A stretch of DNA of 64,000 bases from M0108 sp937862735 (GTDB lineage Bacteria > Pseudomonadota > Gammaproteobacteria > Chromatiales > Chromatiaceae). Positions 21,943 through 31,199 of the stretch are shown here, piece by piece. The position numbers and the translations under genes were made by a program. Positions within the stretch are counted from its first letter, which is position 1, and each line of letters starts with the position of its first letter. The stretch is taken from positions 1 to 64,000 of the forward strand of contig CALMDH010000328.1 of NCBI GenBank assembly GCA_937862735.1. Reading direction: 5' to 3'. The notes beneath the pieces are model-generated. The model saw only the letters and a program-made list of their open reading frames with translations, was not told the origin of the DNA and did not search any database.

Positions 21943-23445
21943 ATGCGCGCGCTCGTCTTCGCCGATCGTCAGGGTACCGAACTGGCCCCCCTGACCGATC
22001 AAGTCCCCCTGGCGCTCCTGCCCGTCGCCGGCAAGGAGGTCCTGGTCCATGGCATCGAGGATCTGGTCGGGGCCGGGGTGCGGGAACTGGTCATCGTGGT
22101 CTCGACCCTGGCCGATCAGATCGAGGCCGCCATCGGGGATGGCCAGCGGTGGGGGGTGGGTATCCGCTACGTCCTGAGTCGCGGCGAGGAGGACCCCGCC
22201 GCGGTCTGGCGGCGCCTGAGCCTGAGCGAGAACCTGCCCCTGCTGGCGCTGCGTGGCGATGTGTTGCGGACCCCGGCGGTAGCGGGCTTTCTCGATCAGG
22301 CCCAGGGCTATCCAGGGTCGATCATCGCCGCGCTGCCCGGGGACCCGCGGGCTGGGCTGATCCTGCTGCGCGCCCGTGCCGATACCCCGCTGGGGGATGA
22401 GCAGGGCCTGTCCCCGGCGCTTCGGCTCCTGAACTGGTCAGCCCCGGTCAGGGCGGATCTTCGGGCTGAATTGATTCAGGTGCCGCCCATGGCGGCGGTG
22501 ACCTTCAACCTGCTGACCGATCTCCCCGCTTACCATCGCGCCAACCGCGATCTGGTCGCCGGACGCTTGCCCGGCATGGCCCCGCCTGGCCGCCTGCTGG
22601 CCTTGGGCCTGACGGTGGGGCCGCGGGCACGGGTCGTGCCCAGGAGCCTGAAACAGGGCGTCGCCCTCATTGGCGCCAACAGCCGGGTCCATCCCGAGGC
22701 GGAATTGCTCGGCGAGGTCGTCATCGGCGACGAGGTGGTGGTGGACCGCGGCGCGACCATCCGCGACAGCGTCATCCTGTCCCGCACCTATGTCGGTGAA
22801 TTGATCGAGGTGGCCAATGCCATCGTCGCCTCCAATCTGCTGATTCGCGTCGATACCGGTGCGGTGCTGCGCATCAGCGATACCCTCTTGCTCGCGGACC
22901 TCGCCGGCGGAGGTGTGGGTGGGGAGGCGGCGCGGTGGCTCGATCGCTTCCTGGGTCTGCTGTTGTTGGTGCTGTCGCTGCCCCTGTGGCCCCTGGCCGC
23001 GGCCCTGGCCTACCGCGAATCAGGGGGTAGACCCCTGCTCGGATCAGAGACCTATCTGGGCAATCCCCCCACCTCCCCCAGCCCCGACGCCCGGGGAGTG
23101 CGTCCGCTGGAACTGCGCCATTGGCGGACCTCCGTCCCGGTGCTGAGCAAACTGCCTTGGCTGATCGCCGTGATGCGTGGTGATTTACGCCTGGTGGGCG
23201 TGAGCCCCCTCACCCCGGAGGAGTCGGCCGCCCGGCGCGAGGACTGGCAATTCGTGCGGGACAAGGCCCCGGTTGGCCTGTTCGGCCCGACCCAGTTTGA
23301 CTTGCCGGCGAAGGCCCCCATCGAGGAGCGCCTGCTCAGTGACGCCTTCTATGCCCGCCAGCGCACCTGGCCAAGTGACATGGGTTTTCTGTGGCGGGGG
23401 CTGAGGCGGCTCTTTAGTGCCGAGGTCTGGCGGGGCCAGGCGTGA
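21943..23445 (+). CDS. Nucleotidyltransferase-LbH-sugar transferase-like fusion
   Basis: 500 residues. Residues about 1-210 resemble sugar-nucleotide pyrophosphorylases (MRALVFADRQGTELAPLTDQ, LLPVAGKEVLVHGIEDL), but the usual GGxGTRL loop is altered to ADRQGTELAPL. Residues about 215-320 are hexapeptide repeats (IGANSRVHPEAELLGEVVIGDEV split by eye). After a hydrophobic segment near 335-355 comes a degenerate sugar-transferase tail: LPWLIAVMRGDLRLVGVSPLTPEE and GLFGPTQFDL, lacking the DELPQL box. Activity is uncertain; it may be a scaffold or a partner of the preceding transferase. Confidence 0.75.
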   Translation: MRALVFADRQGTELAPLTDQVPLALLPVAGKEVLVHGIEDLVGAGVRELVIVVSTLADQIEAAIGDGQRWGVGIRYVLSRGEEDPAAVWRRLSLSENLPLLALRGDVLRTPAVAGFLDQAQGYPGSIIAALPGDPRAGLILLRARADTPLGDEQGLSPALRLLNWSAPVRADLRAELIQVPPMAAVTFNLLTDLPAYHRANRDLVAGRLPGMAPPGRLLALGLTVGPRARVVPRSLKQGVALIGANSRVHPEAELLGEVVIGDEVVVDRGATIRDSVILSRTYVGELIEVANAIVASNLLIRVDTGAVLRISDTLLLADLAGGGVGGEAARWLDRFLGLLLLVLSLPLWPLAAALAYRESGGRPLLGSETYLGNPPTSPSPDARGVRPLELRHWRTSVPVLSKLPWLIAVMRGDLRLVGVSPLTPEESAARREDWQFVRDKAPVGLFGPTQFDLPAKAPIEERLLSDAFYARQRTWPSDMGFLWRGLRRLFSAEVWRGQA

Positions 23446-23632
23446 GATCCTTCCTTGAGGCCTCGGCAGCCGTCTTGCCCCTTGGTACCGGCTTTGCCAG
23501 ATGAGTATGTGTATACGAGTTTGTGTATTGACGGGCGATTGGACCCTCGCTAACGTCAGTCTTCAAGCCGCCCTAGCCGCGTTTGGACGGTAAACCTCCC
23601 TTCATGCCCCCCAAGCTTCGGACCCACTTTAC

Positions 23633-25072
23633 ATGTCCACTGGCATCCCGCCTCCCCTGATCGTCGACCTCGATGGCACCCTGGTTCGCACCGATACCCT
23701 GTGGGAGGCCCTATTCACCCTGGCCAAGGAACGTCCTTTGGACCTGTTGGGTGCTTCCCTTGCCCTGGGCGCGGGACGGGCGGCCTTCAAGGCCCGCGTC
23801 GCCGACCTGGTCGAGCCAGATGTAGAGGGTATCCCGCTCAATGCCCAACTGATCGACTGGCTTCGCGACCAGGCAAGTGGCGGTCGGCGGTTGGTCCTGG
23901 CCACCGCCACCAACGGCAAAATTGCCCAACTCATCGCCGATCGGGTCGGGCTGTTTGACGAAGTCCTCGCCAGCGATGGTCAACGCAATCTCAAGGGCCC
24001 CAACAAGGCCGCCGTGCTCGTGGAGCGCTTCGGTCGCGGGGGCTTCGACTATGTCGGCGACAGCCGCGCCGATCTGCCGGTCTGGAGCGCCGCCCGCCGG
24101 GCGATCGTCGTCGGCGGCACGGGCCTGGCCAAGGCCGCCGGCCAGGTCGCCGAGGTCGAGCGCGTCTTTGCCCCGCCACCGCGCTTGCCCATGCTGCGGC
24201 GCGCCTTGCGTCTGCACCAGTGGGCGAAGAACGTCCTCGTCTTTCTGCCTCTGCTGGCCGCCCACCAGGTGGGCGATGGTTCCAGCCTGGTGGCCGCCGT
24301 CCTGGCCTTCCTCGCCTTCGGTCTGACCGCCTCCGCGGTCTACCTGCTCAACGACCTGCTCGACCTGGCCGCTGACCGCCGCCACCCCACCAAGTGCCGG
24401 CGACCCTTCGCCGCCGGTGACCTGCCCCTGGCCTGGGGGCTACTCCTGACGCCCCTGCTGCTCCTGGGCGCCACGGCTATCAGCCTCTGGTGGCTGCCGC
24501 CGGCCTTCGGCGTGGTCCTGGCCGGTTATTTCCTCCTGACCAGCGCCTACTCACTAGACTTCAAGCGCCGGCCCATCCTCGACGTCATGACCCTGGCCAG
24601 CCTTTACACCCTGCGCGTCATCGCCGGTGGGGCGGCGGTGAGCATCTGGCCCTCCTTCTGGCTGCTGGCCCTTTCGCTGTTTGTCTTCCTCAGCCTGGCG
24701 CTGGTCAAGCGCTACGCCGAACTCGATGGTCTGCGGCTGCGGGGTGAACTTACCAGCGCCGGCCGGGGCTGGCATGTGGACGACCTGCACCTGGTCGGTG
24801 GCCTGGGCGCCGCCTCGGGCATTGCCGCCGTGCTGGTGTTGGCCCTCTATATCGATAGCGAGACCGCCCGCCGCCTCTATCAACTCCCCGAGGCCCTGTG
24901 GTTGCTCACGCCCATCGTGCTCTACTGGGTGAGCCACATCTGGTTCAAGACCCATCGCGGTGAGATGCATGAGGACCCGGTGGTCTTCGCCTTTCGGGAC
25001 CGGGTCAGTCTGGGCCTGGGGTTCATGGCGGGCTGCGTCGTCCTGCTGGCAACCCAGGGAATCAACCTCTGA
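23633..25072 (+). CDS. HAD-UbiA fusion, decaprenyl-phosphate phosphoribosyltransferase-like
   Basis: 479 residues. Residues 1-190 are a HAD phosphatase-like domain (IVDLDGTLVRTD, LATATNGKIA, YVGDSRADLPVW). Residues 195-479 are a UbiA-type prenyltransferase with NDLLDLAADRRHPTK and DFKRRPILDVMTLASLYTLR, and many membrane helices. The NDxxDxxxDxxHPxK box resembles DPPR synthase (Rv3806c type), which moves phosphoribose to polyprenyl phosphate, and the HAD part could remove the 5-phosphate. DprE1-like and DprE2-like genes downstream (29105, 30418) support a polyprenyl-phospho-arabinose pathway. Confidence 0.85.
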   Translation: MSTGIPPPLIVDLDGTLVRTDTLWEALFTLAKERPLDLLGASLALGAGRAAFKARVADLVEPDVEGIPLNAQLIDWLRDQASGGRRLVLATATNGKIAQLIADRVGLFDEVLASDGQRNLKGPNKAAVLVERFGRGGFDYVGDSRADLPVWSAARRAIVVGGTGLAKAAGQVAEVERVFAPPPRLPMLRRALRLHQWAKNVLVFLPLLAAHQVGDGSSLVAAVLAFLAFGLTASAVYLLNDLLDLAADRRHPTKCRRPFAAGDLPLAWGLLLTPLLLLGATAISLWWLPPAFGVVLAGYFLLTSAYSLDFKRRPILDVMTLASLYTLRVIAGGAAVSIWPSFWLLALSLFVFLSLALVKRYAELDGLRLRGELTSAGRGWHVDDLHLVGGLGAASGIAAVLVLALYIDSETARRLYQLPEALWLLTPIVLYWVSHIWFKTHRGEMHEDPVVFAFRDRVSLGLGFMAGCVVLLATQGINL

Positions 25073-25324
25073 CCTTCCCTCCGGCATCCCGCGCCACCAT
25101 CTAAGGCGGGCTGGCCCTCAAGACAGAATTCCTCAGTGTTCGGCCGCGCCGGGAAGACTTGAGGTCGGCCGAAGATTGAGTCGCGACGTCCATTCCTCCA
25201 CAACCTGGCTTTTGATTGGCAAGCGCGGTGCTGCCGGCTTTAGCGGTGGAGGGCGTGGGGTCGTCGAGCGCTTCTCTATTTTGAACACCAGACCACCGCC
25301 AGATGGCGGCCTTGGAGCGAGAAA

Positions 25325-28300
25325 TTGAAAAACAATAAGTTTATGCCGATGGTTCTGACGCTTACCGCCCTGGCGATTTTCTTGCTGGGCGCTCATCCGG
25401 TCTGGGCCTTCACGGATGCGAACGACGCCTGGGACGGGCTGTGGCTCCTGGGCTTACCGGACTGGCTGCTCCTGGTGATGGTCGCACTGGTGACCATGCT
25501 GCTGGCCGGGTTGGGCCTGGTCTTCCACCATTGGCGGTATCCCACCCGACGCAGCCGTGGCAGGACCTTCGCGACCCTGGGCGCTGGTGCTCTCGCCGGC
25601 CTCCTCCTCGCCTGGGCGGCAGCGGATACCTGGCAGGCCTACCAGGCGGACAAGATCCTGCAATTGCCCCCGACCGCCGCTGGCCGTCCCGTCCCGGATT
25701 TGTTCCTGCCCCCCGCCTCTGGCCAATCAGAAGTTTCGGCGGATGGCCAGGTTCCCCTGCCCGAGAGCGCGCTCCCCTCCCTCCCCGACCGCGACCGTCC
25801 CACGCAAGTCAATTTTTCCGCCCTGAAGAGCGATGCCCTCTACCTCAACCTGTTCGACGACGTCGACCTGCTCGCCGTCCGCGATCGTCTGGTCGCGGGG
25901 CCGGATGGCCAGGCCTGGGTCGGTCATGTCCAGGATGACCCCGATAGCGAGGTGATCCTCGCCAGCCAGGGTGCCTCCCTGGCGGGAACCGTCACTTACG
26001 CCGGCCGCCTGTTCGAGATCATGGCCCGCGGCGACAACGCCCATGCGGTACGCGAGATCGATCTCACTCAACTCCCCCCCGAGGATCCCGCCGCGGTGCC
26101 TGCCAGCGAGGACTCCCTCATTAGCGAGGGGGCGACGCCAGGGAACGACGCGGCTGTTACCGGCCAGGTAATCGATGTCATGGTGGTCTTTTCGCCCCAG
26201 GCCAAGGCCAATGCTGGCGGTGAAGCCGGCGTCCGTAGTCGTATCCTCCAGGCCGTCACCGCCGCCAACCAGGCCTTTCTCAACAGCGAGATCGACACCG
26301 CCCTCAATCTGGTTCATGTGGGCCAGATCGATTATGTCGAAACCCATGCCATGTCCACGACCCTCGCCCGGTTGCGCGCCAACGGCGATGATGCCCTGGA
26401 CGAGGTCCATGCCCTGCGCGACCAATACGGGGCTGATCTGGTCGTGCTCGTCAGCGCCGATCGCGATTATTGCGGTGCCGGTTACCTCATGGACGGGGTT
26501 GCCAGCAACCTGGCGTCCTTCGCCTTCGCCCTGGTCCGCGACGCTTGCCTGAGCACCGGCAGCCTTGCCCATCAGATCGGTCATCTCATGGGTAACGCTC
26601 ATAATCCGGAACATGCCCACAGCGCCGGTGCCTCGCCCGATGCCCATGGCTATCGCCTCTGCGGTGAATTTCGCGATCTCATGTCCTATCCCTGCGCCGA
26701 TGAGCCACGGGTCAACCTCTTTTCCAATCCGGACATCCAGTATCAAGGTTGGCCCACCGGCATCCTGGGCGCTAACGATACCGCCCGGTCGATGAATGAC
26801 ACCGCCGTGACGGTGGCGCGCTTCCAGGCCGCCGGCGGCACGACGGACCCGTTGCCCAGGATACCCGCCGCCCCGGACAATCTTCGGGCCCAAGTCACGG
26901 CGGCTGATGCCATCACCCTGACCTGGACCGACCGGGCCACGGACGAGGTCGGCTACAAGGTGCAGAGTTCCGTCGACGGGGCCACCTGGTATGAGATTGC
27001 CGCCTTGGGTGCCGATGCCACGCGCTTCGTTGATAGCGGCCTCGCCCAAGGACAAACCTACGCCTATCGGGTACTGGCTTACAACGGGATCGGCAACGCG
27101 GATTTTTCCGCTACGGTCGCCACCCCCCTGGCAAAGACTGCCTCGTCAACCGCCAGGAGTAACACCCCCGCTGCGGGGATTCTGGCCAGTGCTCAGGCGA
27201 CGCCAAGCCAGGGCCCCACCGCCAACCCGGGCGCGGCCGGTCTTAAGCCTGATCCCAACCAGAAACAGGATCTGGCCGCGAATAATGCCTCTTCCTCAAC
27301 GGCCGCCCAAAAGCCTTCAGCCAAGCCTGAAAAGAAACCGTCCTTACCCAAAAACACCTGGAATTCATGGGAGCATCCGCATTCCTTCACGCAACTGCCG
27401 ATGACGAAGGAGGGGTGGACGGATCTGCTGGCGCTGTATCAACACCCGGATTACTACCTGGATAGTCGCATTGTCTATGTCTCCAGTTCCCTCGGGGATG
27501 ATGCCACCGCCCTCGTCTATGGAAAGGACAGTCCGGCGGTTGGCCCTGATCCCTTCAAACCGGTGGGGCCGATAGCGGCCTATAAAACGATCCAGCAAGC
27601 CTACGCCCAATTGCGTCACGGTTATCCCGATATCCTGCTGTTGCGGCGCGGCGATGTCTTTGACGAGGCCTTGTCCCAAGGTTGGGGGGGGCGCTGGCAG
27701 AAGTCGGGCCGTTCCCCGATGGAGCGCATGATGGTGCATTCCTGGGGTGAGGCGGAGAACAGGCCCTTGCTCAGGCCCGCCGATCGGATTCTCAATGTCA
27801 CGGGTGGTGGCGGGACCCCGGCGGAGATCGGTTACCTGATCTTCTCGGGGTTTGAAGGCTACGCGGCCCATCGTGATCCCGCGTCCGATCGCTACGTCGA
27901 TGCCAATCAGTTGGATGCGAATGGGCGGCTCTTGCAGCCGCCCGCCGGGGTGACCTGGCTGATGCCTGGCGCCGATGTCCTGTTTGAGGATGTCCGGCTG
28001 ACCTTCGGTCAGTTCACCGCGCAAAACACCGGGGCCATGCCGTTGCAAAGGGTTGCCGTGCGCCGCTCGATCATCGACAAGAATTATGGCATTTCAGGTA
28101 AGTCCCATGCCCAGGGTATCTATGCGAGTGGCATTACCGGGCTGCTCATCGAGGAGTCCCTGTTCGACTACAATGGAAAAAATGATTCCATTCCCAATGC
28201 CTATCCAACGATTTTCAATCACAACCTTTATATTCAAGTTGATAATACTGACGTTATCGTCAAAGGCAATATCATCAGCAACCCGTCGAGTCATGGGTTG

Positions 28301-29071
28301 CAATTGCGCCCTGGCGGAATCATCGAGGAAAATCTCTTCCTGAAAAATCCCATCGCCGCCTTCATCAGTGGCAGTGGCGGGCGGATGGTTGCCAACGTGG
28401 TCCTCTCTGGCAACGATATCTCCACCAGCCTCCCCCGGGGTTGGGGCCTGGACGTGCTCACGGCCAATCCAACGGTCGTTAGCCACAACATCGTCGCGAA
28501 CAAGGACGCGAGAGTGGCGGCGGGCTTCGCGTTCAAATTGACCTGCGCCCCGGACTGGGATAGATGTCCCGTTACCCTGACCGAGAAGTCCCTCACTTTC
28601 GCCAACAACATTGCCTATGATTGGAAGGGGCAGGCCTTCGGGATTGAGGGGAACTGGCCTCTGGGTGGCTCGGGAATCATCGAGCGCAATCAGTTCCGCC
28701 AATTCGATGCCACTCAGTATCTCGTCAGCATCCAAAATCAACCGGAACCTTTTGCCGGGTTCACGTTTGGGAATAACGCCTATTTCAACGATCCATCAGC
28801 GGCGGGCTGGTTCCGCCTGGGCAGTAAAAGTTACGGCTTCGATGCCTGGGCGACCCTGGTCAATGAGGTCGGCTCAACCGCCACTGCGTCCAGTTTCCCT
28901 GACCCGGAGCGGACCATCGAGTCCTATCAGCAGTCCCTGGGCCTGCCAGCCAGCCATGATGCCTTCATCGCCGAGGCCCTTAAGCAGTCGCGATTCAACT
29001 GGCGCGAACAATTCACGGCCAAGGCGGTGAATTCCTACATCCGTGCGGGATTTGGCCTCACCCTGCCCTGA
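25325..29071 (+). CDS. Giant surface protein: pseudo-metalloprotease, Fn3 and beta-helix domains
   Basis: 1248 residues. Hydrophobic segments at about 7-27, 40-62 and 82-100 suggest a signal sequence and membrane anchor. Residues about 285-500 form a reprolysin-like zinc protease domain whose active-site box reads HQIGHLMGNAH (His416-His426): the zinc histidines are kept but the catalytic Glu is Gln. A fibronectin type III domain follows (about 513-603), then a Ser/Ala/Pro-rich linker, then a right-handed parallel beta-helix (about 690-1240) with pectate-lyase-like coils. It may bind or modify the polysaccharide. It interrupts the arabinose-lipid gene set. Confidence 0.8.
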   Translation: MKNNKFMPMVLTLTALAIFLLGAHPVWAFTDANDAWDGLWLLGLPDWLLLVMVALVTMLLAGLGLVFHHWRYPTRRSRGRTFATLGAGALAGLLLAWAAADTWQAYQADKILQLPPTAAGRPVPDLFLPPASGQSEVSADGQVPLPESALPSLPDRDRPTQVNFSALKSDALYLNLFDDVDLLAVRDRLVAGPDGQAWVGHVQDDPDSEVILASQGASLAGTVTYAGRLFEIMARGDNAHAVREIDLTQLPPEDPAAVPASEDSLISEGATPGNDAAVTGQVIDVMVVFSPQAKANAGGEAGVRSRILQAVTAANQAFLNSEIDTALNLVHVGQIDYVETHAMSTTLARLRANGDDALDEVHALRDQYGADLVVLVSADRDYCGAGYLMDGVASNLASFAFALVRDACLSTGSLAHQIGHLMGNAHNPEHAHSAGASPDAHGYRLCGEFRDLMSYPCADEPRVNLFSNPDIQYQGWPTGILGANDTARSMNDTAVTVARFQAAGGTTDPLPRIPAAPDNLRAQVTAADAITLTWTDRATDEVGYKVQSSVDGATWYEIAALGADATRFVDSGLAQGQTYAYRVLAYNGIGNADFSATVATPLAKTASSTARSNTPAAGILASAQATPSQGPTANPGAAGLKPDPNQKQDLAANNASSSTAAQKPSAKPEKKPSLPKNTWNSWEHPHSFTQLPMTKEGWTDLLALYQHPDYYLDSRIVYVSSSLGDDATALVYGKDSPAVGPDPFKPVGPIAAYKTIQQAYAQLRHGYPDILLLRRGDVFDEALSQGWGGRWQKSGRSPMERMMVHSWGEAENRPLLRPADRILNVTGGGGTPAEIGYLIFSGFEGYAAHRDPASDRYVDANQLDANGRLLQPPAGVTWLMPGADVLFEDVRLTFGQFTAQNTGAMPLQRVAVRRSIIDKNYGISGKSHAQGIYASGITGLLIEESLFDYNGKNDSIPNAYPTIFNHNLYIQVDNTDVIVKGNIISNPSSHGLQLRPGGIIEENLFLKNPIAAFISGSGGRMVANVVLSGNDISTSLPRGWGLDVLTANPTVVSHNIVANKDARVAAGFAFKLTCAPDWDRCPVTLTEKSLTFANNIAYDWKGQAFGIEGNWPLGGSGIIERNQFRQFDATQYLVSIQNQPEPFAGFTFGNNAYFNDPSAAGWFRLGSKSYGFDAWATLVNEVGSTATASSFPDPERTIESYQQSLGLPASHDAFIAEALKQSRFNWREQFTAKAVNSYIRAGFGLTLP

Positions 29072-29104
29072 ACGGCGGCGCGAACCGGTGTTGTGGATGA
29101 CGAC

Positions 29105-30421
29105 ATGACCGATACCGTGCTTTCCTGGGGGAGATATCCGCCCTATCCGCAGCAGTGCACCGCGGTGCACTGGCGCGCCGATTTACCTCAGCGTCTGGCG
29201 GCTCTGCACGCGGAGGTGGGGCAGACCTTGCCTTATGGCAACGGACGGAGTTATGGCGACAGTTGCCTGGCCGCCAGTGACCGGGTCCTGTCGACCCGCC
29301 CGCTGGATCGGATCCTGTCCGCCGACTGGGAACGGGGCATCCTGGTGGTGGAGCCGGGCATTACCCTCGGAGAGATCCTGACCCTGGCGGTGCACCGGGG
29401 CTGGTTTCCGCGAGTCACGCCAGGCACCCGTTTCGTGACGGTCGCGGGCGCGATCGCGAACGACGTTCACGGCAAGAACCACCACCGCCAGGGCACCTTT
29501 GGTTGCCATGTGCCGCGTTTCGGCTTGTACCGGTCCCAGGATGGCCTGGTAACCTGTTCCGCCACTGAGCACCCGGAACTATACGCGGCGACCATCGGTG
29601 GCCTGGGGCTGACCGGGATCCTGGTCTGGGCCGAGGTGCATCTGGTCCCCATCACCTCCAGCCAGATCGATGGCCTGACCCAGCGTTTCGGTTCCCTGCG
29701 CGAGTTTCTGGACCTGTCCGCTGAACTGGACCCCGCCCATGAGTTCAGCGTGGCCTGGGTCGATTGCGTGGCGCGGGGCGCCGCCGCCGGGCGCGGGGTG
29801 TACATGGCCGGGGATTTCGCCCCCGCCGGCACCCTGGAGCCCCTCAAGGAGGGCGGCCTCAGCGTGCCCTTCACGCCACCCTTTTCCCTGGTGAACCGCT
29901 GGTCCCTGCGCCTGTTCAACGAGGCCTACTGGCGGCGACATCCGGCTCGCCGCCAGCGCGCCCGGGTCGGCTTTCAGCCCTTCTTCTATCCGCTGGACGG
30001 GGTGCTGCACTGGAATCGCATCTACGGTCGCCAGGGCTTCCAGCAATACCAGTGCGTGATTCCCTGGGCGGCTGCCGATACCGCCCTGCCGGAATTGCTG
30101 GCCGTCATCGCCGCCAGCGGTCAGGGGTCCTTTCTGGCGGTGTTGAAACGCTTCGGCGACCGACCCTCCCCGGGCTGGCTGTCCTTCCCCTGCCCCGGGG
30201 TGACCCTGGCCCTGGACTTCCCCAACCACAGGGACCGGAACGCGGGGCTGTTCGGCCGTCTGGATGCCGTGGTGCGCGCGGCGGGCGGGCGGCTGTACCC
30301 CGCCAAGGACGCACACATGACCCCAGACGACTTTCGCCGTAGCTACCCGCGGTGGGAAGACCTGGAACGGCTGCGGGATCCCCTGCTGCTCTCCCGCTTC
30401 TGGCAACGAGTGACCGCATGA
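29105..30421 (+). CDS. DprE1-like FAD-dependent oxidoreductase
   Basis: 438 residues from the ATG at 29105; a GTG at 29093 is an alternative. The FAD-binding (PCMH/VAO) core shows PYGNGRSYGDSCL, VVEPGITLGEI, TPGTRFVTVAGAIANDVHGKNHH and IGGLGLTGILVWAEV. The C-terminal part resembles the D-arabinono-lactone-oxidase substrate domain. In mycobacteria DprE1 oxidises decaprenylphosphoryl-ribose to the 2-keto form. The next gene, an SDR overlapping by 4 nt (ATGA), is the expected DprE2 partner, which strongly supports this reading. The product would be a polyprenyl-linked D-arabinofuranose donor. Confidence 0.86.
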   Translation: MTDTVLSWGRYPPYPQQCTAVHWRADLPQRLAALHAEVGQTLPYGNGRSYGDSCLAASDRVLSTRPLDRILSADWERGILVVEPGITLGEILTLAVHRGWFPRVTPGTRFVTVAGAIANDVHGKNHHRQGTFGCHVPRFGLYRSQDGLVTCSATEHPELYAATIGGLGLTGILVWAEVHLVPITSSQIDGLTQRFGSLREFLDLSAELDPAHEFSVAWVDCVARGAAAGRGVYMAGDFAPAGTLEPLKEGGLSVPFTPPFSLVNRWSLRLFNEAYWRRHPARRQRARVGFQPFFYPLDGVLHWNRIYGRQGFQQYQCVIPWAAADTALPELLAVIAASGQGSFLAVLKRFGDRPSPGWLSFPCPGVTLALDFPNHRDRNAGLFGRLDAVVRAAGGRLYPAKDAHMTPDDFRRSYPRWEDLERLRDPLLLSRFWQRVTA

Positions 30422-31179
30422 AACGCATCCTGGTATTTGGGGCCACCTCGGCCATCGCCCGGGCCTGCTGCCGCCGCTGGCTGGAGGTCGCCGCTCAGGA
30501 GGGCGCTGATCCGGTCCATTTCCATCTGGTCGCCCGCGCGCCGGAACCGCTGGAACAGACCGCCAGCGACCTGCGGGCACGGGGTGCCGTTTCCGTGACC
30601 ACGCAATGCGCGGATCTCGCCGATTCCGCTGGTCATCCGGCGCTGGTGCAAGCGGCGCTCAGGGACCTTGGTGAGATCGACCGGGTCCTGATCGCCCACG
30701 GCACCCTGCCAGATCAGGCCGCCTGCGAGCGCGACCCTGAGCTGGCCCTGCGGGAATTCGCAGTCAATGGCACCAGCGTGATCGCCCTGTTGCTGCACCT
30801 GGCCAATGTCATGACCGACCAGGGCCGAGGCACGATCGCGGTCATCACCTCGGTGGCCGGCGATCGCGGTCGGCCCTCGAATTATGTCTACGGCAGCGCC
30901 AAGGCCGCGGTGTCGACCTGTTGCGAGGGCCTGCGCGCCCGTCTCTTTCGTGCCGGCGTGCACCTGATTGATATTCGCCCCGGCTTTGTGGACACGCCCA
31001 TGACCGCGGGGCTCAATCTCCCGCGCGCCTTGGTGGCGACTCCAGAGCAAGTCGCCCGGCGGATCGTGCACGGCATCGAGCGTCAACGCGACGTACTCTA
31101 CGTACCGGCCTTCTGGGCACTGATCCTGGGGGTGATCCGTGCGATTCCCCGGCCGCTGTTCAAACGCCTTTCTCTCTAG
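30418..31179 (+). CDS. DprE2-like short-chain dehydrogenase
   Basis: 253 residues; ATG overlaps the DprE1 stop codon. SDR features: ILVFGATSAIARAC (cofactor loop), a Ser in VITSVAGDRGR, the YGSAK catalytic pair (Tyr-x3-Lys), and PGFVDTPM. The C-terminus has a hydrophobic, basic end (YVPAFWALILGVIRAIPR) typical of DprE2, which acts on a lipid-linked sugar at the membrane. It would reduce the 2-keto intermediate to polyprenylphosphoryl-arabinose. Confidence 0.87.
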   Translation: MKRILVFGATSAIARACCRRWLEVAAQEGADPVHFHLVARAPEPLEQTASDLRARGAVSVTTQCADLADSAGHPALVQAALRDLGEIDRVLIAHGTLPDQAACERDPELALREFAVNGTSVIALLLHLANVMTDQGRGTIAVITSVAGDRGRPSNYVYGSAKAAVSTCCEGLRARLFRAGVHLIDIRPGFVDTPMTAGLNLPRALVATPEQVARRIVHGIERQRDVLYVPAFWALILGVIRAIPRPLFKRLSL

Positions 31180-31199
31180 TCAACCTGGGATTACCGCCC

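Noticed and set aside
23446..23632. TGTGTATACGAGTTTGTGTAT near-repeat upstream of the HAD-UbiA gene
   Set aside because: A single imperfect pair; could be a promoter-region site but cannot be supported further.
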